DNA of 64,000 bases from Phenylobacterium sp. (GTDB taxonomy: Bacteria; Pseudomonadota; Alphaproteobacteria; Caulobacterales; Caulobacteraceae), in NCBI RefSeq assembly GCF_030679875.1, contig NZ_JAUXSP010000012.1, positions 124,001 through 188,000 on the forward strand, in the 5' to 3' direction. The notes below the pieces were generated by a model. That model was not told the DNA's origin. It was given only the letters and a program-made list of their open reading frames with translations, and made no database searches. The position numbers and the translations under genes are program-made. Of the stretch, positions 63,835 to 64,000 are shown piece after piece (the first letter of the stretch is position 1; each line of letters opens with the position of its first letter).

Positions 63835-64000
63835 TACAGCACCTCAGGCGCGAGCGAGATGATCTTCATGTGGTTCTTGGCGCGCAGTTCACGGGGAACC
63901 GGGCCGAAGATCCGCGTGCCGATCGGCTCGCTCTGCTTGTTGACGATCACCGCCGCGTTCTTGTCGAAGCGGATGACCGAACCATCCTTGCGCTTGATGG
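63834..64000 (-). CDS. rplN: 50S ribosomal protein L14, C-terminal part (start outside window)
   Basis: The last 54 residues of L14, read on the minus strand: [22 protein letters not shown], then [28 protein letters not shown]. The stop TAA shares a base with the rplX ATG. The gene continues past the window edge. Confidence 0.97.
   Translation of the reverse strand, partial: IKRKDGSVIRFDKNAAVIVNKQSEPIGTRIFGPVPRELRAKNHMKIISLAPEVL

Noticed and set aside
1..64000. CRISPR arrays, insertion sequences, prophage or integrase genes
   Set aside because: No spaced direct repeats, transposase motifs or phage structural genes were seen. The only lysozyme-like gene is spmX.

Overview
The window is high-GC chromosomal DNA from an alphaproteobacterium, almost certainly a member of the Caulobacteraceae (Caulobacter/Phenylobacterium type). 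The evidence is the set of lineage-typical genes: the divK-pleD pair, the division-site ATPase mipZ, the polarity factor spmX (a lysozyme fold that has lost a catalytic residue, followed by two membrane helices), clpS-clpA, and a lipoprotein of the CC0125/CC1285 type. Most of the window is ordinary core genome. I see no prophage, integrase, insertion sequence, CRISPR array or rRNA operon.

Layout. 1-1217: 3' end of RNase R. 1227-5990: one very large gene for a DUF4011 / superfamily-1 helicase / Vsr-like nuclease / DUF3320 protein, the best candidate for a defence gene, set between housekeeping genes. 6142-8557: Nudix, FMN reductase, pirin and rpmG. 8647-10383: the divK-pleD signalling operon with a CtrA-like box upstream. 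10495-13408: HAD phosphatase, ROK kinase and a zinc-ribbon DNA polymerase IV. 13564-16228: clpS-clpA. 16305-19158: HIT, acetyltransferase-like, glycerophosphodiesterase and RidA genes. 19259-19702: a phasin with PhaR-like operators in its promoter. 20023-22590: D,D-carboxypeptidase with a SPOR domain, a membrane J-domain protein and mipZ. 22756-24028: panC and a DUF1489 gene. 24038-28386: liuB-liuC-liuD for leucine catabolism, with liuA at 30835-32001. 28433-30202: a cyclic-nucleotide-binding-domain patatin phospholipase. 30223-30434: an unusual miniature transcription unit with a 21-codon ORF behind a perfect Shine-Dalgarno sequence. 32102-35197: spmX, mgtE and tRNA-Leu(GAG). 35258-36682: FliN-like, lipB and PRC-barrel genes. 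36767-42922: propionyl-CoA carboxylase alpha and beta with YbjQ, msrB, an aminoglycoside-kinase-like gene and a BON gene between them. 43014-46479: Atp12 chaperone and a DUF1800/DUF1501 secreted pair. 46476-51969: two pseudouridine synthases, crcB, a lipoprotein, rarA and a Deg-type protease. 52036-55117: MFS transporter and an ArsR/SRPBCC/VOC operon with a dyad operator. 55208-64000: the end of the S10-spc-alpha ribosomal supercluster, from rplQ back to a partial rplN, all on the minus strand.

How genes work together. DivK and PleD (and SpmX, which in Caulobacter localises the kinase DivJ that phosphorylates both) belong to the polarity and cell-cycle phosphorelay. MipZ positions FtsZ, and ClpS/ClpA deliver N-degron substrates to ClpP. 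LiuA-D plus the propionyl-CoA carboxylase give branched-chain amino acid and odd-chain acyl breakdown. The ribosomal genes run in canonical order; a strong promoter-like sequence before rpsM separates the alpha operon from secY-adk. Two short genes, rpmG (55 aa) and rpmD (59 aa), were read directly from the nucleotide sequence.
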